From Wolbachia endosymbiont of Meromenopon meropis (GTDB lineage Bacteria > Pseudomonadota > Alphaproteobacteria > Rickettsiales > Anaplasmataceae), in assembly GCA_029784595.1 (NCBI GenBank), contig JAJETZ010000002.1, positions 62,001-126,000 on the forward strand: a DNA stretch of 64,000 bases, read 5' to 3'. The position numbers were made by a program, and so were the translations under genes. This document shows positions 37,252 to 47,154 of this stretch, one piece after another. Position 1 is the first letter of the stretch; the number at the start of each line of letters is the position of its first letter. Under the pieces are notes generated by a model. The model saw nothing but the letters and a program-made list of their open reading frames with translations. It had not been told where the DNA came from and did no database searches.

Positions 37252-39024
37252 GTGGTAAGAAAGTTACTTTTAATAGAAAATTCTATTTGTTCTGATGAGG
37301 TGAGAGTTGCTTTTTCAGTGGACAACAAAGTTGTAGAGTTCGAACAGGAATTTAGGGAAAAAAAACAATTAAGAGGCAATATATATATTGCCCATGTAAA
37401 ACGTATAGAACCTTCTTTGCAAGCTGTATTTATTGAATATGGAAAGAATAAACAGGGATTTTTGTCCTTTTCCGAAATATCTCCAGACTATTTTAATATT
37501 CCAGAAAAAGAAAAAGAGACTTTCTTTGAGAACTATTCAGGTAATGATCATACAGAGGAGGCTAATAATAGCACATCAGCAAATATTTCTTCAGATTCTA
37601 CAACTAGTAGAAGTATAAATGAATCAGGTAATTGGTTTACAAGGGAGACATCCTTATACAAGAGATATAAATTACAAGATGTAATTTCAGTCAATCAAAA
37701 AATGTTGGTTCAACTTACGAAAGAGGAGCGAGGTAGTAAAGGCGCCTCATTTACAACATATATAACTTTAGTTGGTAGATATTGTATTTTTATGCCAAAT
37801 TCCATGAGTAGAGGTGGTGTCTCTCGTAGAATAGAAGATATCAATATCAGAAAGCAGTTAAAAGATATATTAAATTCAATAGAGTTACCAAAAAGATCTG
37901 GTTTAATTATCAGAACTGTTGGATCTGGAAAAAGCAAGAGAGAAATTGAACAAGATTACAATTATTTATTTTCATTGTGGGAAAATATTCAAGAAAATGC
38001 CTCTTCTGTAAACGCCCCATCATTAATTTACAATGAAGCAGATCTGATTATGAAATCAGTTCGTGATTTTTGTAGCAACGATGTAGAGATTGTGATATCT
38101 GGAAAAGAGGCTTTCGAAACGGTAAGACAATATGCTAAAAATGTATTAAAATGTGGTAAATTGCGATACAGATTGTATAGAGGTTTTATTCCAATATTCA
38201 CTTACTATGGAATAGAAGATCAAATTTCTGAATTATATAGCAACAGAGTAAAATTACCATCCGGCGGATCTTTAATAATAACTTTAACTGAAGCATTTGT
38301 TTCAATAGATGTAAATTCAGGAAAAATGACAAAAGAAGATAGCATAGAGGAAACAGCTTATAAAACTAACATGGAAGCAGTGCCAGAAATATCAAGACAG
38401 GTAAATTTAAGAGGCTTATCAGGATTAATAGTAGTAGATTTTATTGATATGTTGAAATATCAGTATTGTAGAGCTGTTGAGTCTGCTATCAGACAAGCAT
38501 TTAGAGATGATAAAGCTAGAGTTCAATTCAGCTATATAAATGATTTTGGTTTAATGGTTTTTTCAAGACAAAGAATCAAGCCAAATATACAGGAGATTAA
38601 TACTACAGAATGTCTGCATTGTAAGGGAGTTGGAAAAGTGAAATCAAATGAAGTGATTGTTGCATCAATACTAAGAAATTTACAGTATTTTGCTGCCAGA
38701 AATCGAAATAAGTTGTTTGATTTAGTGGCTCATGGTTCTGTTATAGCGCACATGTTTAATAACAAACGTGATACAGTGTCTACAATAGAAAAAGAATTTA
38801 ATGTTAAGCTCAATGTTAGCGCAGATAACAATCTGAATGTTGATATATTTATTTTAAAACGAGGTGATGACGTCAGTTTGAATGATTATAAACCACTGCA
38901 AAACTCTGGTTATAAAATCGAAGATATTAATAATGAAAGAACTGATCATTCAAGTAGATTTCAAGGTAATTTTTGGTTATCTAAGTGGATTTCACGCTTT
39001 TTGAGCTCCAGCAGAGCTAACTAG
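37252..39024 (+). CDS. rne: Ribonuclease E/G
   Basis: The main endoribonuclease for mRNA decay and rRNA/tRNA processing. The frame starts at GTG 37252 and encodes 590 residues with only a short C-terminal extension, so it lacks the long degradosome scaffold of E. coli RNase E. An S1 domain (about 37-130) contains a Ser/Thr/Asn-rich insertion (residues about 100-125). The catalytic aspartates are Asp353 (SIDVNSG) and Asp396 (VVDFIDM), and the zinc-link CLHC is at 454-457. RNase E versus G cannot be settled. Confidence 0.95.
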   Translation: MVRKLLLIENSICSDEVRVAFSVDNKVVEFEQEFREKKQLRGNIYIAHVKRIEPSLQAVFIEYGKNKQGFLSFSEISPDYFNIPEKEKETFFENYSGNDHTEEANNSTSANISSDSTTSRSINESGNWFTRETSLYKRYKLQDVISVNQKMLVQLTKEERGSKGASFTTYITLVGRYCIFMPNSMSRGGVSRRIEDINIRKQLKDILNSIELPKRSGLIIRTVGSGKSKREIEQDYNYLFSLWENIQENASSVNAPSLIYNEADLIMKSVRDFCSNDVEIVISGKEAFETVRQYAKNVLKCGKLRYRLYRGFIPIFTYYGIEDQISELYSNRVKLPSGGSLIITLTEAFVSIDVNSGKMTKEDSIEETAYKTNMEAVPEISRQVNLRGLSGLIVVDFIDMLKYQYCRAVESAIRQAFRDDKARVQFSYINDFGLMVFSRQRIKPNIQEINTTECLHCKGVGKVKSNEVIVASILRNLQYFAARNRNKLFDLVAHGSVIAHMFNNKRDTVSTIEKEFNVKLNVSADNNLNVDIFILKRGDDVSLNDYKPLQNSGYKIEDINNERTDHSSRFQGNFWLSKWISRFLSSSRAN

Positions 39025-39116
39025 AGAAATCCTTAATAAGGAGGACTTGTAATTGGCAAGTTTTGTACTTATATATCTCCATAGTTAAATAGTGTTTAGA
39101 TTAGGAGAGTTTGATC

Positions 39117-41048
39117 ATGGGGAGAGCAATAGGTATAGATCTTGGAACAACAAATTCTTGTGTTGCTATAATGCAAGGCAGAGATACAAAAGTGATAGAA
39201 AACAAAGAAGGAGCGCGAACTACTCCATCTATAGTTGCGTTTACTTCATCTGGAGAAAGACTGATAGGTGCTCCTGCAAAAAGACAAGCAACTACCAATG
39301 CAAGTAACACTTTTTTTGCTACTAAAAGATTAATAGGCCGTCAGTACTCAGATCCTGAAATAAAAAGTTTGAGTGTGCCATATAACATATTTTCAGCAAA
39401 AAACGGAGATGCTTGGATTAAGACAACAGATGGCAAAGAATACTCCCCTAGTCAGATTGGCGCATTTATTCTTCAAAATATGAAAGAAGCAGCGGAGGCT
39501 TACCTTGGAAAGGAAGTAAAGGATGCTGTAATAACAGTACCAGCGTATTTTAATGATTCTCAACGCCAAGCAACAAAAGATGCTGGCAGGATCGCCGGTC
39601 TAAATGTGCTTAGAATTATTAATGAACCAACTGCTGCAGCCCTTGCTTACGGTCTTGATAAAAAGCATGGTCACACAATAGTGGTATACGATCTTGGTGG
39701 TGGTACCTTTGATGTTTCAATACTCGAAATAAGTGATGGAGTTTTTGAAGTGAAGGCTACGAACGGAGATACTCACCTTGGTGGTGAAGACTTTGATAAT
39801 GCATTAATGGGCTATTTACTGGCTGATTTTAAGAAAAATAGCGGCATTGATTTGAAAAATGACCCGATGGCTATGCAGAGAATAAAGGAAGCTGCCGAAA
39901 AGGCAAAAATTGAATTATCAAGTGCAATGGAAACGGAAGTAAATTTACCGTTTATTACAGCTGATGCGAGTGGTCCGAAGCATTTGAATATGAAATTGAC
40001 GAGAGCGAAGTTTGAAAACCTGGTAAGTGATTTAATTGAAAGAACTATGATACCTTGTAAAAAAGCTCTCAATGATGCTGGCCTATCTGCCGGTCAAATT
40101 GGTGAAGTTGTTCTTGTTGGTGGCATGACTCGTATGCCAAAAGTAGTAGAAAAAGTTAAAGAGTTTTTTGGTAAAGATCCACATAGAGGGGTAAATCCAG
40201 ATGAAGTTGTTGCAATTGGTGCCGCAATACAGGCTGGAATTCTTCAGGGAGATGTGAGAGATGTATTATTACTTGATGTGACTCCACTTTCTCTTGGTAT
40301 CGAAACGCTAGGTGGAGTTTTCACCCCACTTATTGAACGCAATACTACAATTCCTACTAAAAAGTCTCAAGTATTTTCTACAGCGGAAGATAATCAAACT
40401 GCCGTAACCATTAAAGTACATCAGGGTGAAAGAAAATTAGCAATTGATAATAAGTTACTTGGTCAGTTTAGCTTGGAAGGGATACCGCCCGCTCCTCGCG
40501 GAGTTCCTCAGATCGAGGTAACATTCGATATAGATGCTAATGGCATAGTGCATGTTTCTGCCAAGGATAAATCTACTGGAAAAGAACAAAAGATACGTAT
40601 TCACTCTTCAGGAGGTTTATCTGACGATGAAATAAATCTCATGATAAAAGAAGCCGAAGAAAAGGCGCAAGAAGATGAAAAGCGTAAAAAATTTATTGAA
40701 GTAAAAAATCAAGCGGATAGCTTAGTTCATTCTACGGAGCGATCTTTGGAAGAATATGGTAATAAACTCTCACCAGAGGATAGATCTGCAATTAGAGCTG
40801 CCCTAGATGATTTAAAAAGTGTTAGTAAATCTGACAACATTGACGATATCAATTCAATAGAGCAGAAAATTTCCAATCTTTCCCAATTATCTATGAAGCT
40901 TGGAGAAGCTATATACAAAGAATCTCAACAAACTACCACTACTGGAAGTAATTCCACATCAGAAAAAAATTCAAGTGATAAAGAAGATAAAATAGTAGAT
41001 TCTCATTACAAAGACCTAAATAATAATAAAGGGGGAGAGAATGGTTAA
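39117..41048 (+). CDS. dnaK: Chaperone protein DnaK (Hsp70)
   Basis: ATP-dependent folding chaperone. The ATG at 39117 follows a good AGGAGA ribosome site; an in-frame TTG two codons up is an alternative start. The 643 residues hold [16 protein letters not shown], the phosphate loops [14 protein letters not shown] and [13 protein letters not shown], the linker [19 protein letters not shown], and the lid. The C-terminal tail is Ser/Thr/Lys-rich rather than the EEVKDK type. The sequence resembles Wolbachia DnaK most closely, from memory. dnaJ and grpE are not adjacent, and a terminator follows. Confidence 0.98.
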   Translation: MGRAIGIDLGTTNSCVAIMQGRDTKVIENKEGARTTPSIVAFTSSGERLIGAPAKRQATTNASNTFFATKRLIGRQYSDPEIKSLSVPYNIFSAKNGDAWIKTTDGKEYSPSQIGAFILQNMKEAAEAYLGKEVKDAVITVPAYFNDSQRQATKDAGRIAGLNVLRIINEPTAAALAYGLDKKHGHTIVVYDLGGGTFDVSILEISDGVFEVKATNGDTHLGGEDFDNALMGYLLADFKKNSGIDLKNDPMAMQRIKEAAEKAKIELSSAMETEVNLPFITADASGPKHLNMKLTRAKFENLVSDLIERTMIPCKKALNDAGLSAGQIGEVVLVGGMTRMPKVVEKVKEFFGKDPHRGVNPDEVVAIGAAIQAGILQGDVRDVLLLDVTPLSLGIETLGGVFTPLIERNTTIPTKKSQVFSTAEDNQTAVTIKVHQGERKLAIDNKLLGQFSLEGIPPAPRGVPQIEVTFDIDANGIVHVSAKDKSTGKEQKIRIHSSGGLSDDEINLMIKEAEEKAQEDEKRKKFIEVKNQADSLVHSTERSLEEYGNKLSPEDRSAIRAALDDLKSVSKSDNIDDINSIEQKISNLSQLSMKLGEAIYKESQQTTTTGSNSTSEKNSSDKEDKIVDSHYKDLNNNKGGENG

Positions 41049-41138
41049 TTTTCTTCTTCTCTCTCCTCATGCCGTTTGAACGTATACCCACTCTTGAGAT
41101 TTTTACAAAACCAAGAAGAAGTGTGCGATATTCGTAAC

Positions 41139-41166
41139 GCTTTGTTAAGGCAAAGCTCTTTTTTTT
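41139..41166 (+). terminator. Rho-independent terminator after dnaK
   Basis: Stem GCTTTG (41139-41144) and CAAAGC (41151-41156) with a 6-nt loop, followed by TCTTTTTTTT (41157-41166). It lies 90 bp after the dnaK stop and 24 bp before bolA, separating the two units. Confidence 0.75.
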
Positions 41167-41190
41167 GCTTTTCAATAATGTTTAATTGCA

Positions 41191-41508
41191 ATGAGTATCA
41201 CTAAAGTGATAGAAAAGAAGATACGTTGTACGATAGATGTGATCGATATTAATATTGTTGATGAATCTTTTAGACATAAGAGTCACCACTATTCTTCTTT
41301 GTCTTCAAAATCACTTTCACACGTTAAATTAGTATTAATATCAGATAACTTTGTCGAAATGAATGTTTTAGAGAGACATAAATTGATTTATAAGTTATTG
41401 AAAGATGAGATAAAACAGCTACATGCAATTTCTCTTCAACTATATACTCAAAATGAGTATAATTTAAAAAAAATAAATAATAATATAAAGCGTGAAAGAA
41501 GAATCTAA
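41191..41508 (+). CDS. bolA: BolA-family protein
   Basis: BolA/IbaG proteins work with monothiol glutaredoxins in iron-sulfur trafficking and stress response. The 105-residue product has the family core (VIDINIVDESFRHKSHH, LVLISDNFVEMNVLERHKLIY) and the His/Leu pattern before the conserved LLKDEIKQLHAISLQLY. The C-terminal 15 residues extend past the fold, because the frame continues to 41508 across the metC start (17-nt overlap). Confidence 0.88.
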   Translation: MSITKVIEKKIRCTIDVIDINIVDESFRHKSHHYSSLSSKSLSHVKLVLISDNFVEMNVLERHKLIYKLLKDEIKQLHAISLQLYTQNEYNLKKINNNIKRERRI

Positions 41509-42685
41509 GTTAGTTAAAGCGGGAAGAAAATATAACGATTATATGGGCTCTATGAATCCGCCAATTTATCATTCTTCCACTATATTGTTTCCTACTTACA
41601 AAGATTATTTAAACGCAACAAATGGAAAAAGCATATACGATGTAATAAACGATGGTATTCCAAGGGACTATAGTTATAGTAGTGTTGGTGCTCCAACTGT
41701 TCACTATCTCTCAAATGCGCTCGCTAAAATTGAAGGTAGAGGACATGCTTTGCTCTATCCATCTGGATTATTTGCACTTACTTTTACTATTTTGACTTTT
41801 GCTAAAGCAGGTTCTCATGTTTTGATTCAAGATAATAGTTACTATCGACTTAGAAGATTTGCTGAAAAAGAACTATTGAGAAGAGGAATAGAGGTCACTT
41901 TTTACGATCCAACACAAGATATAGGCAATTTGATTCAAAATAATACTTCACTTATTATGATTGAAACTCCTGGTTCTGTAACTTTTGAAATTTCAAATAT
42001 AGAACACATAGTAAAAACTGCTAAAAAATATAGTGGCATTGTAACTATTTGCGATAATTCATGGGCTACTCCTTTATTATTTAAGCCACTTGAATATGGA
42101 ATTGATATTGCGTTGTATGCAGTTACGAAGTATTTAGTTGGTCATTCGGATCTGTTAATGGGGGCTACCATTGCTGAAGGAGAGATCTTTAAATCACTTT
42201 ATGAGAATTACAAGAATTACGGAATTACTATTCAATCACAAGATTGTTATCTTGCGCATAGAGGTCTTAGAACATTGCATATACGCATGAAGAGGCATCA
42301 GAGCACTGGGTTATTGATAGCAAAATGGTTAGAAAAACACCCAAAAGTCAAAAAAGTTTTATATCCAGCGCTACCATCTCATCCTCAACACGAACTGTGG
42401 AAGAGTTACTTTAAGGGAGCGAGTGGTGTATTCAGTATAATATTAGACAAAGAGTATTCATGTAAAGAATTAGGTAATATGGTTGATCATATGGAAATTT
42501 TTGGCATTGGTGCCTCTTGGGGTGGATGTGACAGCTTAATATTGCCAATAGATCGCAAATCTATATTAAGATCTATAATGAATTTAGATTACGATGGAAG
42601 TTGTATACGAATATTTTGTGGAATGGAAGATCCAGAGGATTTAATCTATGATTTAAATACTGCATTAGTAAGATTGTCATGTTAA
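41492..42685 (+). CDS. metC: PLP-dependent trans-sulfuration enzyme (cystathionine beta-lyase type)
   Basis: A Cys/Met metabolism PLP enzyme that cleaves cystathionine or related sulfur amino acids. The GTG start at 41492 gives 397 residues. The PLP lysine is Lys213 in YAVTKYLVGHSDLLMG, and YSSVGAPTVHYLSNALAKIEG, GRGHALLYPSGL and GASWGGCDSL follow the family. Beta-lyase, gamma-synthase and methionine gamma-lyase share this fold, so the symbol is the best guess. It overlaps bolA by 17 bases and is followed after 29 bp by murE. Confidence 0.85.
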   Translation: MKEESKLVKAGRKYNDYMGSMNPPIYHSSTILFPTYKDYLNATNGKSIYDVINDGIPRDYSYSSVGAPTVHYLSNALAKIEGRGHALLYPSGLFALTFTILTFAKAGSHVLIQDNSYYRLRRFAEKELLRRGIEVTFYDPTQDIGNLIQNNTSLIMIETPGSVTFEISNIEHIVKTAKKYSGIVTICDNSWATPLLFKPLEYGIDIALYAVTKYLVGHSDLLMGATIAEGEIFKSLYENYKNYGITIQSQDCYLAHRGLRTLHIRMKRHQSTGLLIAKWLEKHPKVKKVLYPALPSHPQHELWKSYFKGASGVFSIILDKEYSCKELGNMVDHMEIFGIGASWGGCDSLILPIDRKSILRSIMNLDYDGSCIRIFCGMEDPEDLIYDLNTALVRLSC

Positions 42686-42714
42686 AAATACTAAAAATAA
42701 TTTTTAGATAGAAT

Positions 42715-44124
42715 GTGAAATTAAAAGAGTTATTACATGATATCATAGATATCGACTTTGATATCGAAATAAAGAGCGTTACGTGTAATCCTAAAAAGAT
42801 CAAAAAAAAAGGTTGTCTTTTTATTTCTGTATCAGAAAGACATGAAGGATACGTGAAAAACGGTGTAAGAGCTTCGGTTGTAATAGCAAAAAATAATTCT
42901 TCATTATATGCTGCTGATATCTATATCTTCCATCAAAACCCTAAAGAAATATATAGCAAGGTAGTTAGCAGATTTCATCAATTTAAACATCCAAAATATA
43001 TTGCTGCCGTCACGGGTACAAATGGTAAAACTTCGGTAATAGAATTTTGTCGCCAAATTTGGCAAAATGCAGGTTATAATGCTGCATCCATTGGAACGCT
43101 TGGAACATATATCAACAATAAAAGAGAAAATAGTAGTAGCTCTCTCACCACTCCAGATGCAGAAGATCTTTATAAAATGTTACGCAACATAAACAAAAAA
43201 AAAATAGAACACCTAGCATTAGAAGTTTCAAGCCATGGAATTAATCAGTATAGAATTCATGGACTTAGATTTACTACTGCAGCTTTTACAAATTTCTCAC
43301 AAGATCATTTAGATTATCACAAAAATATCAGTGAGTATTTTGAGGTTAAGAAAAGGTTGTTTCATGAAGTATTATCAAAAGAAAAAACAGTAATTTTAAA
43401 TGCAGATATAAGCGAATACTATGCATTACTTAAAATAGCCAAAGAGCGTAACAACAAAATTATAACTTACGGAAAGAAAGCATCTTCTGATATTGCTTTA
43501 TTAAAGCAAATACCAACTCAAAATGGTCAAAATCTTATAATTAGAATCGGTAATAAAACTTATAACACGTTTTTTCCAATTTTAGGGCAATTTCAAGCAT
43601 ATAATTTATTATGTGCAATCGGTATAGTTATATCATCTGGAGTAAAATATAGAGAAATACATATACATAAAATTACTTCTTTACCAGGAAGAATGGAAAA
43701 AGTGAAATCTTTTGCATTCGTAGATTATGCTCACACTCCTAGTGCACTTAAACAAGCTCTTTTATCTATGAAATGGCATTTTAATAAAAAATTAATCCTA
43801 GTGTTTGGTTGCGGTGGAAATCGTGACCAGACGAAACGTGCAGAAATGGGTAAAATAGCGCAAATGTATGCAGAGAAAGTAATAGTTACAGATGATAATC
43901 CGCGTAATGAAGATCCAGCAAAAATTCGTCGCGATATTTTGCTATATTGCTCTAATGCATTAGAAATAGACAATAGAAAAGAGGCTATAGAAAAAGGTAT
44001 AGATATTGCACGTAATAAAAATATGGTCTTGTTAGTTGAAGGAAAGGGACATGAAAAATATCAAATTGCAAGTGAAAAGATTTCTAAATTCAATGATATT
44101 GAAATTATTAAAAATTATCTTTAA
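42715..44124 (+). CDS. murE: UDP-MurNAc-L-Ala-D-Glu:meso-DAP ligase (MurE)
   Basis: Adds the third residue to the peptidoglycan stem. A GTG start at 42715 gives 469 residues, slightly short for the family but with all core parts. The ATP site is TGTNGKTSVIEF, the DHLDYH block is the central domain, and GGNRDQTKRAEMG and DDNPRNEDP lie in the C-terminal domain. The DNPR motif marks the meso-diaminopimelate-specific type. No flanking murF or mraY is seen in the window. Confidence 0.95.
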   Translation: MKLKELLHDIIDIDFDIEIKSVTCNPKKIKKKGCLFISVSERHEGYVKNGVRASVVIAKNNSSLYAADIYIFHQNPKEIYSKVVSRFHQFKHPKYIAAVTGTNGKTSVIEFCRQIWQNAGYNAASIGTLGTYINNKRENSSSSLTTPDAEDLYKMLRNINKKKIEHLALEVSSHGINQYRIHGLRFTTAAFTNFSQDHLDYHKNISEYFEVKKRLFHEVLSKEKTVILNADISEYYALLKIAKERNNKIITYGKKASSDIALLKQIPTQNGQNLIIRIGNKTYNTFFPILGQFQAYNLLCAIGIVISSGVKYREIHIHKITSLPGRMEKVKSFAFVDYAHTPSALKQALLSMKWHFNKKLILVFGCGGNRDQTKRAEMGKIAQMYAEKVIVTDDNPRNEDPAKIRRDILLYCSNALEIDNRKEAIEKGIDIARNKNMVLLVEGKGHEKYQIASEKISKFNDIEIIKNYL

Positions 44125-45017
44125 CATAGTAATTTTTAATTGACTTGACTTCTATCGTTTAGTACTAAAGAGTGAATTTTAAAAATTTTACTCCAAATTA
44201 GTGAATTACGTTAAAAATATATTTTTTATAAGAGCGAAATTCCGGCTTCAAATTAATTGTGATTAATATGATAAAAAAGTATCACAATAATGGTTTTATA
44301 TATTGAAAAACTACTTATATCTTTATAAATAAAAAGGATGAAGAGTATAAAATCAGTGTCTGATCTACTTTTTTATACATAAAAATAGCAAAAAATCGAG
44401 ATTTTTATCCTCTCCTCTTGCCGTATATGTGCTTTATCTCAAAATTTTAAATTTTTCTTTCTCTCTTCTAATATCATGCAAAACTTTAAAAAGCAATGTT
44501 GAAGAGAGAGCAATTTTAATTATTCTAAATGATTAGAAATAAGCTGAATAAAATATATTTATTTTTTACGATACAACAATTTTTGTATTTATGCTAAAGT
44601 AGCACTTTACCATACAATCCACATTATAGAAAAATTAAAATCTCTAATTCTTAGTAAATTCATAAGAAGATATCGCAATTATCTTGACGTATCTATTTTA
44701 TGTATTTTTTATTGCATAATCGATTTTCATCAAAATAATAAAATATTAATACTTCTATTGATTTTAATTAGAAGATGATTTTTAATACTTGAGCTACGAA
44801 GAATTGGCAATAATACAACTGTCTAATATGTAACCGTGTTATAGCTCTATCAAAAATTGCACTTTATAGTATTCACTCATATAAAAAAATAGCACAACAA
44901 AAAAATACTTGACTATAATAAAAATTATAGATTCTTATTTAGTAAATAATCTACAGAAAACAAAACTTACAATAAAATTTTTTATTTTTTTTTAAAGGAG
45001 GTAATACAAATCTTGTA
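44125..45017. other. Intergenic region, about 890 bp, nothing recognised
   Basis: AT-rich spacer between murE and the 3' end of ctaG, which converge. It has a 12-bp palindrome TTTAGTACTAAA (44158-44169) and a hairpin AAAAATC-GA-GATTTTT (44391-44406). An AAAGGAGGT motif at about 44995 resembles a ribosome site but faces no plausible gene. No RNA gene or gene remnant was found. Confidence 0.6.
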
Positions 45018-45557
45018 CTATTTAAGCTTAAAAAAGGTATATGATAATGTTATTTCGCTCAAATCTCTTGTGTTACTATCACGCACTATATCAGAATCTA
45101 TGTAAAAAGATACGGGCATCACCGCTTTTTGTCTTGGCAGTAACACTTGCCGCTCAAAACAGAAGCATGCGATTTTATTGAAATATTTACCTGCCTTAAA
45201 GGGTGTAACATTATACACTGCCATTCCAAATAAAATCTGATCTGATAGATTTTCAGTATAATAAAAAACCAAAGCCTGTTCTCCTATATTTATATCAATA
45301 TAACGAGCTTCTGAATCAAATTTCCACGGTAAATCCGGCATCACATCAGCGTTAAAATAAACCCTAATTTTCTGATTAGTTACATTCGCTACAGTATTGA
45401 TAGCCTTTCTTGTTGCACCACCATATCCTGTCACTCTGCAAAAAACACTATATAACGGCACTGAAGCATACGCAAGACAAAACATCAATACGACTAAAGA
45501 TATTAGAAACGAGACTATAGAAATTCTACTTCTTTCCCTAAAGAAGGGAAGACACAT
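45018..45557 (-). CDS. ctaG: Cytochrome c oxidase assembly protein CtaG (Cox11)
   Basis: Delivers copper to the CuB site of the aa3-type oxidase. The 179-residue protein has an N-terminal membrane helix (about 14-35), the VPLYSVFCRVTGYGG stretch and a Cu-binding CFCFE motif, all diagnostic of Cox11. It directly abuts the BI-1-like gene upstream, sharing no bases. Length and topology are normal. Confidence 0.95.
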   Translation of the reverse strand: MCLPFFRERSRISIVSFLISLVVLMFCLAYASVPLYSVFCRVTGYGGATRKAINTVANVTNQKIRVYFNADVMPDLPWKFDSEARYIDINIGEQALVFYYTENLSDQILFGMAVYNVTPFKAGKYFNKIACFCFERQVLLPRQKAVMPVSFYIDSDIVRDSNTRDLSEITLSYTFFKLK

Positions 45558-46283
45558 CTAATCCCTACTACTATTAAATAAATTAAATAATCTGAGTAAA
45601 TTAAGAAATATATTGACAAAATCTAGATAAAGTTCAGTTGCACCAAATATTGCCAATTTAGTAGCTGCAACTTCCGAACCATCATTATATCTATAGTAGA
45701 TATCCTTAATTCTTTGAGCATCGCATGCAGTAAATAAAGTAAACACAATGACTGAAACAAGAGATATCGCAAAGTAGAGAGGATTGCTCCCAAGAAATAA
45801 ATTCACCAAGGATGCGATAAACAGTCCTAAAACCCCCATTGTTAAAAACGAAGCCATACTAGCCAAGTCTTTCTTTGTAGTATTGCCATATAAAGCCATA
45901 GAGCCAAACATAATTGAAGCGATAAAAAACGCCCTTGTTATATTTTGTGCAGTATATAATATAAAAATATACGAAGAAGAAAGACCTATCAACACTGAAA
46001 ACGCAAAAAACACTGCAAATGCCGACTGAACACTAAGATACGGAATTCTAGGATACACAAACATCACTAACAGAAGTGGAGAAAACGCTACGCCATAAAA
46101 CAAAACGGAACTGGAATGAATAACCTGATAAAGGCCAGAAAATACCGTTAAAAATGCAACAAGCCCTGTTACGCCTAAAGCCAAGGCCATATAATTATAA
46201 ACCTTAGTCAGATAATTTCTAAGTCCCGCACTGTAATAGACACCACGATAGCGAATATCTTGTTCATTTCTCATGTAAGACAT
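45558..46283 (-). CDS. Bax inhibitor-1 / YbhL family membrane protein
   Basis: A seven-helix membrane protein of the BI-1 (TMBIM) group; bacterial members leak calcium in a pH-dependent way, but their role is unclear. The ATG at 46283 follows TAAAGGAGTTATATATT, a strong ribosome site, and gives 241 residues. It starts MSYMRNEQDIRYRGVYYSAG, then YLTKVYNYMALALGVTG, typical of YbhL. The longer frame upstream reads spacer-like. It is the first gene of a two-gene unit with ctaG, driven by the promoter at 46326-46354. Confidence 0.92.
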   Translation of the reverse strand: MSYMRNEQDIRYRGVYYSAGLRNYLTKVYNYMALALGVTGLVAFLTVFSGLYQVIHSSSVLFYGVAFSPLLLVMFVYPRIPYLSVQSAFAVFFAFSVLIGLSSSYIFILYTAQNITRAFFIASIMFGSMALYGNTTKKDLASMASFLTMGVLGLFIASLVNLFLGSNPLYFAISLVSVIVFTLFTACDAQRIKDIYYRYNDGSEVAATKLAIFGATELYLDFVNIFLNLLRLFNLFNSSRD

Positions 46284-46325
46284 AATATATAACTCCTTTA
46301 TCTCTATATGAACTCTATACGAAGT

Positions 46326-46354
46326 AGTATAGTATATAACTATATCTTTATCAA
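46326..46354 (-). promoter_or_regulatory. Sigma-70 promoter for the BI-1/ctaG unit
   Basis: On the minus strand: TTGATA (46354-46349), a 17-bp spacer and TATACT (46331-46326), about 43 bp before the chosen ATG. Both hexamers are close to consensus and the spacing is ideal. This supports the shorter start of the downstream gene. Confidence 0.8.
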
Positions 46355-46401
46355 GCAAAAAAAAAATACTTTTTATTGTAATCAATAAACAGTTTTTTGT
46401 T

Positions 46402-47154
46402 CTATTTTGTTCTAATGTAAATAGAGTACAATGCTATTGCAGCTGCATTTGAAACATTTAAACTTTCAATTGCATTTGAAATTGGAATTTTTACAAGATA
46501 GTCGCAATTTTTTTTAACTAACAGCCTCATTCCTTTCCCCTCAGAGCCCAAAATAATCACATTTTTTTTTTCAAAGTTTTTTATCTTATCTAGATACGCT
46601 TTAGCTTCGCAATCAAGTCCGTAACACCAATAACCAAATTTTTTTAAACATTTTATAGTTTTTACTATATTTGTAACATATATCAATGAAACAATATCCA
46701 ATGCTCCGCTTGCAGCTTTTGCTATAGATGCATTTTCATTTGGTGAATGTTTATATGATAAAATCACTGTATCAACATTGAAACAAACTGACGTCCTAAG
46801 AATTGATCCTATGTTGTAGGTATCAGTAACTTGATCTAAAATTACTATAGTAGAACTATCTCTTGAACTTGCTATTTCTTCGATTTTTAAGCTTTGAAAA
46901 ATAGGAGAAACTTTTAGGGCAACTCCCTGATGATTAGCGCCTTTAGAAAGGATATTATTGAGTGTTTTATTTTCTACTAACTGAAATTTGATTGACTTAT
47001 TTTCTATGTATTGCTTAATTTCTTCTTCATACTCTTTATAAAAATTTTTTGTTGCCAGTAGTTCAGTGCACTGCCTATTTTTATTCTTCAATGCTGATAT
47101 ACAGACATGTTTTCCGTATAGCCAATAATTGATATTAGCCTTTAACGATCTCAT
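46402..47154 (-). CDS. rlmB: SpoU-family 2'-O-ribose methyltransferase (RlmB/TrmH type)
   Basis: Methylates a ribose in 23S rRNA (RlmB) or a related RNA. The ATG at 47154 gives 250 residues beginning just ahead of the family start WLYGKHVCISALKN; an earlier ATG (47214) is less likely. SPOUT motif 1 lies in ILDQVTDTYNIGSILRT, motif 2 in LGSEGKGM, and motif 3 in IPISNAIESLNVSNAAAI. The N-terminal L7Ae-like RNA-binding domain is present. RlmB versus TrmH cannot be fully decided. Confidence 0.9.
   Translation of the reverse strand: MRSLKANINYWLYGKHVCISALKNKNRQCTELLATKNFYKEYEEEIKQYIENKSIKFQLVENKTLNNILSKGANHQGVALKVSPIFQSLKIEEIASSRDSSTIVILDQVTDTYNIGSILRTSVCFNVDTVILSYKHSPNENASIAKAASGALDIVSLIYVTNIVKTIKCLKKFGYWCYGLDCEAKAYLDKIKNFEKKNVIILGSEGKGMRLLVKKNCDYLVKIPISNAIESLNVSNAAAIALYSIYIRTK

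Noticed and set aside
39025..39110. An AAGGAGGAC ribosome-like site between rne and dnaK.
   Set aside because: Only frames of about a dozen codons follow; dnaK has its own AGGAGA site. A small hairpin TCCTT-AAT-AAGGA overlaps the site.
41041..41080. A tiny frame ([12 protein letters not shown]) overlapping the dnaK stop.
   Set aside because: Twelve codons only; a by-product of the dnaK end and terminator leader.
44405..44430. A CTCTCCTC-TGCCGT motif here and at 41060-41080, which could be a dispersed repeat.
   Set aside because: Similarity is limited to about 14 bases in pyrimidine-rich sequence and may be chance.
44995..45050. A strong AAAGGAGGT ribosome-like site followed by a TTG-led frame on the plus strand.
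   Set aside because: The frame is antisense to the 3' end of ctaG and only about 30 codons long; the site is probably fortuitous.
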